From a bacterium (GTDB taxonomy: Bacteria; Bacillota_A; Clostridia; Lachnospirales; Lachnospiraceae): a stretch of DNA of 8,026 bases. The notes below the pieces were generated by a model, which did not search any database, was not told the origin of the DNA, and was given only the letters and a program-made list of their open reading frames with translations. Below are positions 1-6,524 of the stretch, piece by piece. The stretch covers positions 1 to 8,026 of the forward strand of contig SFQZ01000103.1 in the NCBI GenBank assembly GCA_004562915.1, given 5' to 3'. A program made the translations under genes and the position numbers. The number at the start of each line of letters is the position of its first letter. The stretch's first letter is position 1.

Positions 1-210
1 AAGGGAACGGAGATAAAAATTTCAGCGCAGGATTTTTATTCTTTTGTCAATCAAAATATTGTGGACACGGCAGAGGCATGCGAAATATTGCAGTGTTCCA
101 AACAGAATCTGACCTATTTAATGAAAACAGGAAAAGTAAAACCAATCAGGCAGGGACTTAGAGAAAACCTGTTTTATAAGGGAAATATAGAGGAAAATAC
201 ATGGGGATAA
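1..210 (+). CDS. Helix-turn-helix DNA-binding protein, C-terminal part (partial at left edge)
   Basis: The open frame enters from the left edge and stops at TAA 208-210, giving 69 visible residues with no credible start inside the window. The segment VDTAEACEILQCSKQNLTYL, followed by a short stretch ending in NLFYKGNIEE, has the pattern of the small excisionase/MerR-like helix-turn-helix domain (HTH_17 type): an alanine-rich first helix, a turn at Cys-Ser, a recognition helix, then a basic wing before an aromatic-Lys-Gly end. This suggests a small DNA-binding protein, possibly a regulator of the operon. Its stop overlaps the start region of the next gene (ATG at 201 or 210), so the two are probably co-translated. 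Target and function cannot be read from the sequence. It could equally be the C-terminal domain of a longer protein. Confidence 0.7.
   Translation, partial: KGTEIKISAQDFYSFVNQNIVDTAEACEILQCSKQNLTYLMKTGKVKPIRQGLRENLFYKGNIEENTWG
189..196 (+). promoter_or_regulatory. Ribosome binding site deciding the start at 201
   Basis: AGAGG at 189-193 lies seven bases before ATG 201, an ideal distance. The alternative in-frame ATG at 210 would form a TAATG junction with the upstream stop, but it sits 16 bases from this site. The start at 201 is therefore preferred, although 210 cannot be excluded. The two products would differ by three residues. Confidence 0.55.
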
Positions 211-830
211 TGAAAACAAGAGAAGAAGCAACAAAATACGGATTATCATTTCCAGACACCTATCTGGAAACGCCGTTTCATGATCCAAACTGGGAGTTAG
301 TGCGTGTGCATGGAAGCAAAAAGGCATTTTTGTGGGTATATGAGCGGAACGGATACATCAATCTGAATGTGAAAGTGCGCCCGGAGTGGCGCGATTTCTG
401 GAGGGATGCCTATGCGTCCGTGCTTCCGGGATATCATCAGAATAAAGAACACTGGAATACGATCATTTTAGATGGGACAATCCCGGATAAGGATGTGAAG
501 CAGATGATTGCAGAAAGCTATGACATTATCACAGACAGTCCGACAAAGCGTATTTATGAGGCGGTGAAAACCATTCCAAAAGGTAAAGTGGCAACTTACG
601 GCAGGGTGGCAGAGCTTGCCGGAAATCCGAGAATGTCCAGAGCTGTCGGAAATGCCCTGCACCATAACCCGGACCCGGAGCACATTCCGTGTTACCGTGT
701 TGTGAATTCCAAGGGAGAATTAGCAGGGGCTTTCGCCTTTGGAGGGGAGCATGTGCAGGAAGAACTGCTGAAAGCAGACGGCATTGAAGTGGTGAATGGC
801 AGAGTGGATTTGAAAAAATATGGAATTTAA
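201..830 (+). CDS. MmcQ/YjbR-like domain fused to O6-alkylguanine-DNA alkyltransferase-like domain
   Basis: This 209-residue protein has two domains. Residues about 5-110 resemble the MmcQ/YjbR (DUF419) fold: an early LSFPDTYLETPF stretch, then VRVHGSKKAFLWV and a conserved aromatic-rich PEWRDFW segment. Residues about 114-209 match the DNA-binding and active-site domain of the MGMT/Ogt family: YEAVKTIPKGKVATYGRVA, then SRAVGNAL (Arg147 in the place of the DNA-intercalating arginine), then IPCYRVV. Family members repair O6-alkylguanine by moving the alkyl group to the active-site cysteine, here Cys164. The usual PCHR box reads PCYR (Tyr165 replaces the His that activates the cysteine), so methyltransferase activity is likely but not certain. 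It is not an ATL protein, because those replace the Cys. The gene overlaps the upstream HTH gene and the downstream helicase gene, which implies one operon. No promoter is visible inside the window. Confidence 0.88.
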   Translation: MGIMKTREEATKYGLSFPDTYLETPFHDPNWELVRVHGSKKAFLWVYERNGYINLNVKVRPEWRDFWRDAYASVLPGYHQNKEHWNTIILDGTIPDKDVKQMIAESYDIITDSPTKRIYEAVKTIPKGKVATYGRVAELAGNPRMSRAVGNALHHNPDPEHIPCYRVVNSKGELAGAFAFGGEHVQEELLKADGIEVVNGRVDLKKYGI

Positions 831-2646
831 AGAAAATTACACACAACAGCTACAACGTCTAAATGAATACCAGAAAGCAGCCGTTTTCGATGAGAGCAGC
901 GCCTGTCTTGTGAACGCCAATGTGGGAAGCGGTAAGACGACGGTTCTTATCACAAAGGTCATGTATCTGCATTACGAGAAGCGGATTCCATATGAAAAGA
1001 TGGTCGTTCTGACTTTTACGAATAAGGCTGCGGATGAGATCAAAGAGCGTCTGTATGCGCTAGAGCCGGAGATTTCGGAGAAACAGTTGTGGGGCTTTGG
1101 AACATTTCACAGTGTGTGTCTTACGATGTTGAAGAAAATGCTTCCGGTGGAAAATCTGGGTTATACCAAAGAATTTATGGTGATGGATCCGGACGAAGAA
1201 CTTGAGATGGCAGAGCAGTTGATCTTAACTTATCAGCTGAAAATCAAATATCAGGCAACGGAGCTGACACTTCCGGTGAATTACCGTTCCAGCAGTGAAA
1301 TCCTTGCAGTGGCACGTTGCTTCATGCAGCAGGGAGGCACCTTGCAGGGCGGCAGGGAGAGCGGTGATAAAATTCAGATCCGGAATATGTATGATCCGTT
1401 TCAGGAGGCTGACTATCTTGCAGGCAGGATCAGGGAACTGCATGCGTCGGGGCTTCCATACCGGGAAATGGCGATCTTTTACCGTTTGCAGAACCAGTCA
1501 GAAATTTTTGAACATGTGTTTGAAAAAGAAGGCATTCCATTCGAAGTTTCGTTAAAAAGGACTGTGAAAGATATTCCGGTTCTGGACTGGCTGATCAGGG
1601 TACTGCGTTTTTCTGTCAATCCGAAAGACAAAAACTCCGGTATAGTGGCGCTTGCGGATAAGAGATACGGGCTCGGCATGTCGGTGAAAGAAGCGGAAAA
1701 AGCAATTGATAGTTTGTGTGAAAGTCGAAAAATGCAGATAGAGACTTCACAATCAGAGAGGCAAAAAATAAAATCAGATATCCGTAGGCAAATGCGTGTA
1801 TTTTCGCAAGAATATTTCAACGCTCAATCCACAACAGCAGAAGACCTCTGGAACTATTTTTCTCTGGAAAATCATCTCCATCCAACGACAGCTTCGTATG
1901 TAGAAGACAGAACCTGCGTCATGGACTTTTTGGAGCGCATGACCACCTATCAGAAAGAACAGCAGAAAAATGTCGTGGAAGGTTTTTCGGAATTTTTGAA
2001 TATGGCGTCTTTGTATGGAACGAATATTTTGAAAAAAGAGATACATAATGAAAACGATACTGTAAAGCTTATGACACTTCATGCATCCAAAGGGTTGGAG
2101 TTTTCCCATGTTTTTATCACAGGTGTGAATTATGGGCTGATTCCGTTGCAGACCAAAAGTTTTGAGGAGGAAGAGGAGGAACAGCGTCTCTTTTTTGTCG
2201 GCATCACAAGGGCGAAGGAACATCTGGAACTTTCTTATTACACAAGTCCGGGACAGTACCGGGCAGCACCAGGGCCGAGCAGATATCTGCGCATGATACC
2301 GGGAAATCTGATCGAAGGACAGGAGAAGGATCGGGAGTCTTCGGCAACGCATTTACAGGATCTGAAACGCCAGATCCTTGCAGAGTGTGCAAATCAGTCA
2401 GAGCATATAGAACTGCAAGAAGCCGGCAAAATATCAGGGGAAAAAAATCCATCGGCGAATACAGGAACAAAGAATATTTCAGTAGGAAATGAAGCAGTAA
2501 CCACACAAAAACGCTGCGTCCGTCATCCAAAATACGGCACCGGTTCCGTGGTAAGAGAGGATGACATGATGATCACCGTTGACTTTGACGATTATGGGGA
2601 AAAAGAACTCATGAAAATGTTCGGCGGTCTGGAAGAATTGTCGTGA
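820..2646 (+). CDS. UvrD/PcrA-like superfamily 1 DNA helicase lacking the Walker B/motif III region
   Basis: This 608-residue protein starts at ATG 820, overlapping the preceding gene by 11 bases. Visible motifs in order are: Q motif (LNEYQKAAV, 14-22), Walker A (ANVGSGKTT, 33-41), motif Ia (VVLTFTNKAADEI, 62-74), TFHS of motif Ib (95-98), motif IV (LPVNYRSS, 151-158), motif V (TLHASKGLEF, 419-428) and motif VI (RLFFVGITRAKE, 456-467). The C-terminus (about 566-600, HPKYGTGSVV then VDFDDYG) resembles the PcrA/UvrD Tudor-like tail that binds RNA polymerase. A hydrophilic linker lies at 498-562. The DExx/Walker B motif, motif III and most of subdomain 1B, which should lie between TFHS and NYRS, are absent. 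Only about 58 residues separate those boxes, against roughly 190 in PcrA as I recall it. Without the catalytic Asp-Glu, ATP hydrolysis and unwinding are unlikely. The frame is otherwise intact. It may be a recent in-frame deletion, a non-catalytic variant, or an assembly error. Confidence 0.85.
   Translation: MEFKENYTQQLQRLNEYQKAAVFDESSACLVNANVGSGKTTVLITKVMYLHYEKRIPYEKMVVLTFTNKAADEIKERLYALEPEISEKQLWGFGTFHSVCLTMLKKMLPVENLGYTKEFMVMDPDEELEMAEQLILTYQLKIKYQATELTLPVNYRSSSEILAVARCFMQQGGTLQGGRESGDKIQIRNMYDPFQEADYLAGRIRELHASGLPYREMAIFYRLQNQSEIFEHVFEKEGIPFEVSLKRTVKDIPVLDWLIRVLRFSVNPKDKNSGIVALADKRYGLGMSVKEAEKAIDSLCESRKMQIETSQSERQKIKSDIRRQMRVFSQEYFNAQSTTAEDLWNYFSLENHLHPTTASYVEDRTCVMDFLERMTTYQKEQQKNVVEGFSEFLNMASLYGTNILKKEIHNENDTVKLMTLHASKGLEFSHVFITGVNYGLIPLQTKSFEEEEEEQRLFFVGITRAKEHLELSYYTSPGQYRAAPGPSRYLRMIPGNLIEGQEKDRESSATHLQDLKRQILAECANQSEHIELQEAGKISGEKNPSANTGTKNISVGNEAVTTQKRCVRHPKYGTGSVVREDDMMITVDFDDYGEKELMKMFGGLEELS
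2164..2181 (+). repeat. Tandem duplication of GAGGAGGAA
   Basis: GAGGAGGAA occurs twice back to back inside the helicase gene and encodes Glu449-Glu454 just before motif VI. Related helicases usually have a shorter acidic stretch here (an L-x-E-E-R-R-L type sequence), so this may be a small slippage expansion. Confidence 0.6.
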
Positions 2647-2654
2647 TACTTATG

Positions 2655-2732
2655 CCTTGTCAGGTATCGGGCGACTATGAAAAAGAATAGCGTACTTGTA
2701 CAAAAAAGAAAACAATTCCTACCTTGACAAGG
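2655..2732. repeat. Pair of related inverted sequences flanking the iscS upstream region
   Basis: CCTTGTCAGGTA (2655-2666) and TACCTTGACAAGG (2720-2732) are inverted copies of one another apart from one extra base. The second copy contains the 5-bp palindrome CCTTG-A-CAAGG and overlaps the -35 box of the iscS promoter. This layout could be a two-site operator with about 53 bases between the arms. It could also be an RNA pairing or chance. No T-tract follows, so it is not an intrinsic terminator for the helicase gene. The rest of the 2647-2823 gap holds only the promoter, an AT-rich leader and the iscS ribosome binding site. Confidence 0.4.
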
Positions 2733-2751
2733 GGAAATAATGCGTTATAAT
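2724..2751 (+). promoter_or_regulatory. Sigma-A-type promoter of the iscS-iscU operon
   Basis: A perfect -35 box TTGACA (2724-2729) is followed after 16 bases by a perfect -10 box TATAAT (2746-2751). Transcription should start near 2758, leaving a leader of about 65 bases before iscS. The -35 lies inside the palindrome CCTTGACAAGG, so a repressor bound there would block RNA polymerase. The sequence ATATCA occurs three times in the initial leader (2756, 2761 and 2779). No iscR/Rrf2 regulator gene is visible next to it. Confidence 0.85.
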
Positions 2752-2807
2752 ACTTATATCATATCAAATAACTAGGAAATATCAATTACAAACTAATTTA
2801 GAGATAG

Positions 2808-2814
2808 AAAGAGG
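2808..2814 (+). promoter_or_regulatory. Ribosome binding site of iscS
   Basis: AAAGAGG ends nine bases before ATG 2824 and supports this start. The family's usual N-terminal segment (IYLDNAATT) begins at residue 5, so no upstream extension is needed. Confidence 0.7.
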
Positions 2815-2823
2815 TACAAAGAT

Positions 2824-4008
2824 ATGAGTAAACTGATTTACTTAGATAATGCGGCAACAACGCAGGTATATCCGGAAGTGTTACAGGAGATGCTTCCATA
2901 TTTTTCAGAAGTATACAGCAATCCATCTGCAATTTACAGTTTTGCATCTGAGAGCAAAAAGGCGGTTGATAAAGCAAGGACTTCCGTGGCAGAACTGATC
3001 AATGCGAAGACAGATGAGATTTATTTTACAGGCGGCGGCAGCGAGTCTGATAACTGGGCATTAAAGGCAACCGCAGACGCTTATGCGTCCAAAGGAAAAC
3101 ACATCATCACAAGCACGATCGAACATCACGCGATCCTTCACACCTGTGCTTACCTGGAGAAAAAAGGTTTTGAGATTACGTATGTGAACGTTGACGAAAA
3201 CGGTAAAGTAAAACTGGACGAGTTAGAGGCAGCAATCCGTCCTGATACAATCCTGATTTCCATAATGACAGCAAATAACGAGATCGGAACCATCCAGCCG
3301 GTCAGGGAGATCGGACGTATCGCACATGAACATGGCGTATTATTCCACACGGACGCTGTACAGGCATTTGGACATATTCCGATCGATGTGGACGAGATGA
3401 ACATTGATATGCTGAGTGCCAGCGGTCACAAGATCAACGGACCAAAGGGAATCGGCGTAATGTATATCAGAAAAGGCGTGAAGATTCTTTCCTTCATCCA
3501 CGGTGGTGCGCAGGAGAGAAAACGTAGAGCCGGAACTCTGAATGTACCGGGTATCGTAGGTATCGGTAAAGCAGCCGAGATCGCAAAAAATACCATGGCA
3601 GAGAGAAGTGCAAAAGAGATCAGCTTAAGAGATCACCTGATCGACCGTATTTTAACAGAAATCCCATATGTGAGATTGAATGGTGACAGACATGACCGTC
3701 TGCCAAACAACGTAAACGTATGTTTCCGTTATATCGAGGGTGAGTCCATGCTGATCTTATTAGATCAGGCAGGTGTCTGTGCATCCAGTGGTTCTGCATG
3801 TACTTCCGGATCCTTAGACCCGTCTCATGTATTGCTTGCGATCGGACTTCCTCATGAGATCGCACACGGTTCTCTTCGTCTGACACTTTCCGAGAAGAAT
3901 ACCGTAGAAGAGATCGATTTTGTTGTAGACGAATTAAAGAAGATCATTGAACGTTTGAGAAGTATGTCTCCATTATATGAGGATTTTGTAAAAAAACAGA
4001 ATAAATAA
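2824..4008 (+). CDS. iscS: Cysteine desulfurase, NifS/IscS type (class V aminotransferase fold)
   Basis: This 394-residue, full-length, soluble PLP enzyme takes sulfur from L-cysteine as an enzyme-bound persulfide, releases alanine, and passes the sulfur on for Fe-S cluster and other sulfur-containing cofactor synthesis. Family signs are YLDNAATT at the N-terminus, the GGGSESDN loop (70-77), His101 in IEHHA expected to stack on PLP, ANNEIG (150-155), HTDAVQ with Asp177 for the pyridine nitrogen, and SGHKINGPKG with the Schiff-base Lys203. The catalytic loop SSGSACTSG carries Cys326. The SSGSACTS form marks group I (NifS/IscS) rather than SufS-type enzymes. The scaffold gene iscU follows after 70 bases and is the expected partner. 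Expression is driven by the promoter just upstream. Some clostridial annotations would call this gene nifS. Confidence 0.96.
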   Translation: MSKLIYLDNAATTQVYPEVLQEMLPYFSEVYSNPSAIYSFASESKKAVDKARTSVAELINAKTDEIYFTGGGSESDNWALKATADAYASKGKHIITSTIEHHAILHTCAYLEKKGFEITYVNVDENGKVKLDELEAAIRPDTILISIMTANNEIGTIQPVREIGRIAHEHGVLFHTDAVQAFGHIPIDVDEMNIDMLSASGHKINGPKGIGVMYIRKGVKILSFIHGGAQERKRRAGTLNVPGIVGIGKAAEIAKNTMAERSAKEISLRDHLIDRILTEIPYVRLNGDRHDRLPNNVNVCFRYIEGESMLILLDQAGVCASSGSACTSGSLDPSHVLLAIGLPHEIAHGSLRLTLSEKNTVEEIDFVVDELKKIIERLRSMSPLYEDFVKKQNK

Positions 4009-4015
4009 ATTTTTC

Positions 4016-4038
4016 GATTGCATGATTTTACAGCAATC
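4016..4038 (+). repeat. Inverted repeat between iscS and iscU
   Basis: GATTGC (4016-4021) and GCAATC (4033-4038) form a perfect 6-bp stem with an 11-base loop eight bases after the iscS stop. No T-tract follows, so it is not a terminator. It could be an mRNA stability or processing element, or chance. Confidence 0.35.
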
Positions 4039-4078
4039 CAAATAACAGGTTATATTCAAAGAAAGCAGGATAAAAAGT

Positions 4079-4522
4079 ATGTATAGTGAAAAAGTAATGG
4101 ATCATTTTAACAACCCAAGAAACGTTGGAGAGATTGAGAATCCAAGCGGTGTCGGTACCGTTGGTAATGCAAAATGCGGCGACATCATGAGAATGTATCT
4201 TGACATTGATGATAACGGGATCATCCAGGATGTAAAGTTTAAAACATTTGGATGTGGCGCAGCCGTTGCAACAAGCAGTATGGCAACCGAACTTGTAAAA
4301 GGAAAAACAGTACAGCAGGCATTGGAAGTAACAAATAAAGCAGTTATGGAAGCTTTAGACGGACTTCCACCAGTGAAAGTTCACTGCAGCCTTTTAGCAG
4401 AGGAAGCAATCCACGCTGCATTATGGGATTACGCAGAGAAAAACCATATCACGATCGAGGGACTGGAAAAACCAGTGAACGATATTTCTGAGAAAGAAGA
4501 AGGCGAAGAGGAAGAGTACTAA
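4079..4522 (+). CDS. iscU: Fe-S cluster assembly scaffold protein, IscU/NifU-N family
   Basis: This 147-residue protein is a scaffold on which Fe-S clusters are built from sulfur supplied by the upstream desulfurase. It opens with the family segment MDHFNNPRNVGEI. The three cluster ligands are Cys33 (in NAKCGD, with the neighbouring Asp35), Cys59 (in TFGCGAA) and Cys103 (in VHCS, preceded by His102). This is the IscU pattern, not SufU, which carries an insertion in the middle of the protein. LPPVK (96-100), the loop recognised by the HscA chaperone in proteobacteria, is conserved. The end is a strongly acidic tail (139-146), beyond the region comparable to E. coli IscU. AGGA at 4067-4070, eight bases before ATG 4079, is the ribosome binding site. 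The gene is the last in its operon, with a terminator 24 bases downstream. Confidence 0.95.
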   Translation: MYSEKVMDHFNNPRNVGEIENPSGVGTVGNAKCGDIMRMYLDIDDNGIIQDVKFKTFGCGAAVATSSMATELVKGKTVQQALEVTNKAVMEALDGLPPVKVHCSLLAEEAIHAALWDYAEKNHITIEGLEKPVNDISEKEEGEEEEY

Positions 4523-4545
4523 GCACTTTTCCCGGAAGGTATATC

Positions 4546-4594
4546 AGACTGTCAGGCAGATTTATGAAAAGGTAAACTGTCGGCAGTCTTTTTT
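4546..4594 (+). terminator. Intrinsic terminator of the iscS-iscU operon
   Basis: AGACTGTC (4546-4553) pairs with GGCAGTCT (4582-4589), with one G-U pair. An inner CAG(A)TTTA / TAAACTG stem (4557-4564 with 4573-4579) can extend the hairpin, and six Ts follow (4589-4594). The sequence ACTGTC(A)GGCAG also appears as a near-direct repeat in the two arms. Confidence 0.8.
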
Positions 4595-4634
4595 GTGCAA
4601 TGGGAAAATTCTCATATCTATTTCATTCCAGTTA

Positions 4635-4643
4635 TGGTAAAAT
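4635..4643 (+). promoter_or_regulatory. Probable extended -10 promoter of the signal peptidase gene
   Basis: TGG-TAAAAT has an extended -10 (TGn) and a TAAAAT box at 4638-4643. No good -35 hexamer is seen at the expected distance. It lies after the iscU terminator and about 60 bases before the signal peptidase start, so it is the best candidate promoter for the lepB-transporter pair. Confidence 0.5.
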
Positions 4644-4705
4644 ATAGCTATTGAAAAAAGCAGAATGGCAGATCATAAGGAAAACGAATTGAGGATAAAG
4701 AGATA

Positions 4706-5344
4706 ATGGAAGATTTACACGTAGAAGATTTTAATGATCCAATAGAACATAAAGCAGAGCAGACAGCAGACGGTATTAAGACACCGGAAAATCAGGAGAA
4801 TGATGAGGAACAAACCTCCATTTTCAAAGAGATCATGAGCTGGGTGATCCCGTTTGCAATTGCCTTAGTGGCAGCGCTTCTCATCAAAAACTTTCTGATC
4901 ATCAATGCGGATGTGCCTACCGGGTCAATGGAGAATACAATCCTGCCGGGAGACCGTTTTATCGGAAACCGGCTTGCATATGTGTTTGGAGAGCCAGAGA
5001 GAGGGGATATTGTTGTATTCCGATATCCGGATGATGAGAGCGAGATCTATGTGAAGCGTGTGATCGGGCTTCCGGGGGATACCATCGATATTGAGGATGG
5101 AAAAATATATATCAATGGATCGACAGAGCCTTTACAGGAGGACTATCTGAAAGAAGAATGGACTGTTGCCACAGGTCCATATACATTTGAGGTGCCGGAA
5201 GGATCGTACTTCATGATGGGAGATAACAGGAATGATTCCTGGGATGCAAGATATTGGAGCAACACTTATGTGACAAAAGACAAAATTTTAGGGAAAGCAC
5301 TTTTTACTTACTGGCCTTTTGCACATTTTGGAAAACTGGAATAA
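4706..5344 (+). CDS. lepB: Signal peptidase I (type I leader peptidase)
   Basis: This 212-residue membrane serine protease cuts signal peptides from exported preproteins at the outer face of the membrane. An acidic cytoplasmic N-terminus of about 40 residues is followed by one transmembrane helix (about 44-63). Next comes the catalytic serine in PTGSMENT (Ser74), then RGDIVVFRYP, then the catalytic lysine in YVKRVIGLPGD (Lys117). The C-terminal box GDNRNDSWDARYW (172-184) is followed by GKALFTYWP. The Ser-Lys dyad and all conserved boxes are present in order, and the single membrane segment fits the Gram-positive SipS-like class. The acidic N-terminal tail is longer than in minimal Sip proteins. 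GAGG at 4691-4694 is the ribosome binding site, 11 bases from the ATG. The transporter gene follows 15 bases after the stop. Confidence 0.95.
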   Translation: MEDLHVEDFNDPIEHKAEQTADGIKTPENQENDEEQTSIFKEIMSWVIPFAIALVAALLIKNFLIINADVPTGSMENTILPGDRFIGNRLAYVFGEPERGDIVVFRYPDDESEIYVKRVIGLPGDTIDIEDGKIYINGSTEPLQEDYLKEEWTVATGPYTFEVPEGSYFMMGDNRNDSWDARYWSNTYVTKDKILGKALFTYWPFAHFGKLE

Positions 5345-5359
5345 AAAAGGAAGAGTGAC

Positions 5360-6523
5360 ATGGTAACATTATTAGCAAAAATATTTATCAAAGACTCAGA
5401 AGATAAAATAAAACAGCGCGAGGCATACGGAATGCTGTGCGGTGTGATCGGTATATTATTTAATGTACTGCTTTTTATCGGTAAATTTCTCGCAGGAACT
5501 TTAAGCAATTCCATTGCAATCACAGCAGATGCCTTTAACAACCTTTCAGATGCAGGTTCTTCGATCGTGACACTGCTTGGCTTCAAGCTTGCAGGGGCAA
5601 AACCGGATACGGAGCATCCATTTGGACATGGAAGGATTGAGTATGTTTCCGGCCTGGTTGTGGCTGCGGCAATCCTTTTGATGGGTTACGAACTCGTCCG
5701 TGACTCCATCGGAAAAATCATGCATCCGGAGGAAACAGAGTTCACGCTCCTTGTGGCAGTGATCCTGATCGCATCCATTCTTGTAAAACTATATATGGCA
5801 TATTATAACCGTGCTATTGGAAAAAAACTGGATTCTGCAGCGATGAAAGCGGTTGCCACAGACAGTTTAAGTGATACCGCAGCGACAACGGTTGTGCTTC
5901 TGGCATCCGTATTTACCCATTTTACAGGAATCAAAATTGATGGCTACTGCGGTCTGGTTGTGGGCTTATTAGTCGGTTATGCAGGTTTTGACGCCGCCAG
6001 AGAGACATTAAATCCATTGCTTGGACAGCCGCCGGCACATGAATTTGTAGAAAAAATAGATGAGATCGTAATGTCACATCCGGAAGTATGCGGAATGCAT
6101 GATCTGATCGTCCACGATTACGGTCCGGGCAGACAGATGATCTCATTGCATGCAGAAGTTCCGGCAGAGGGAAATATTATGGAACTGCATGATGTGATAG
6201 ACAATATTGAGAATGAACTGCGTGAGACACTTGGCTGTGAGGCAACGATCCACATGGATCCGGTCGTGACTTCGGATGAGCATGTGAGTGAGACGAAAGC
6301 GGCGATGGTATCTCTGATCAAGGCAATTGATGAAGATTTGTCCATTCACGATTTCAGAATGGTGAGTGGCGGGACGCATACGAACCTCATTTTTGACATT
6401 CTCGCGCCATTTGGATTCCGTCTGACGGACGAGGTACTGCTCACAGAAGTACTCGAGTCTGTGCATGAACATTTCGGTGATAACTATTACGTGGTAACGA
6501 AAATCGATCATTCTTACGTATAA
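5360..6523 (+). CDS. Cation diffusion facilitator (CDF) family metal exporter, possibly manganese
   Basis: This 387-residue inner-membrane protein belongs to the CDF family, which exports divalent metals using the proton gradient. About six membrane helices lie within residues 24-212. The transport-site residues are Asn60 and Asp64 in FNNLSDAGSS (TM2) and Asp168 and Asp172 in ATDSLSDTAA (TM5). Zn-type members have a His in the TM5 motif (HxxxD), whereas DxxxD there fits manganese-type CDFs such as MntE. Manganese is an inference. HPFGHGRIEY (86-95) is the conserved loop after TM2. A cytoplasmic domain covers about 226-302 (VHDYGPGRQM, then ATIHMDPV). A further segment, about 310-387, repeats its pattern (IHDFRMVSGG, then VVTKIDHSY), suggesting a duplicated domain. 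AAGGAAGAG precedes the ATG. The gene is probably co-transcribed with lepB and is followed by a strong terminator. Confidence 0.92.
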   Translation: MVTLLAKIFIKDSEDKIKQREAYGMLCGVIGILFNVLLFIGKFLAGTLSNSIAITADAFNNLSDAGSSIVTLLGFKLAGAKPDTEHPFGHGRIEYVSGLVVAAAILLMGYELVRDSIGKIMHPEETEFTLLVAVILIASILVKLYMAYYNRAIGKKLDSAAMKAVATDSLSDTAATTVVLLASVFTHFTGIKIDGYCGLVVGLLVGYAGFDAARETLNPLLGQPPAHEFVEKIDEIVMSHPEVCGMHDLIVHDYGPGRQMISLHAEVPAEGNIMELHDVIDNIENELRETLGCEATIHMDPVVTSDEHVSETKAAMVSLIKAIDEDLSIHDFRMVSGGTHTNLIFDILAPFGFRLTDEVLLTEVLESVHEHFGDNYYVVTKIDHSYV

Positions 6524-6524
6524 G

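Noticed and set aside
1180..1210. DPDEE in the helicase as a possible DExx motif
   Set aside because: It lies directly after the TFHS region, where PcrA has a DxxDQ-type segment of subdomain 1B. It lacks the hydrophobic strand and the following Q/D pattern of motif II.
1774..2352. Open frame on the - strand inside the helicase gene (192 codons)
   Set aside because: It has a Cys/Arg/Phe-rich composition typical of an antisense shadow, with no ribosome binding site or domain. The + strand carries conserved helicase motifs.
2692..2701. GTAC-TT-GTAC mini-palindrome considered as a helicase terminator
   Set aside because: The stem is only 4 bp and an A-rich rather than T-rich tract follows.
2752..2823. 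Possible riboswitch in the iscS leader
   Set aside because: The leader is only about 65 bases, AT-rich and without stable stems. It shows no known aptamer pattern.
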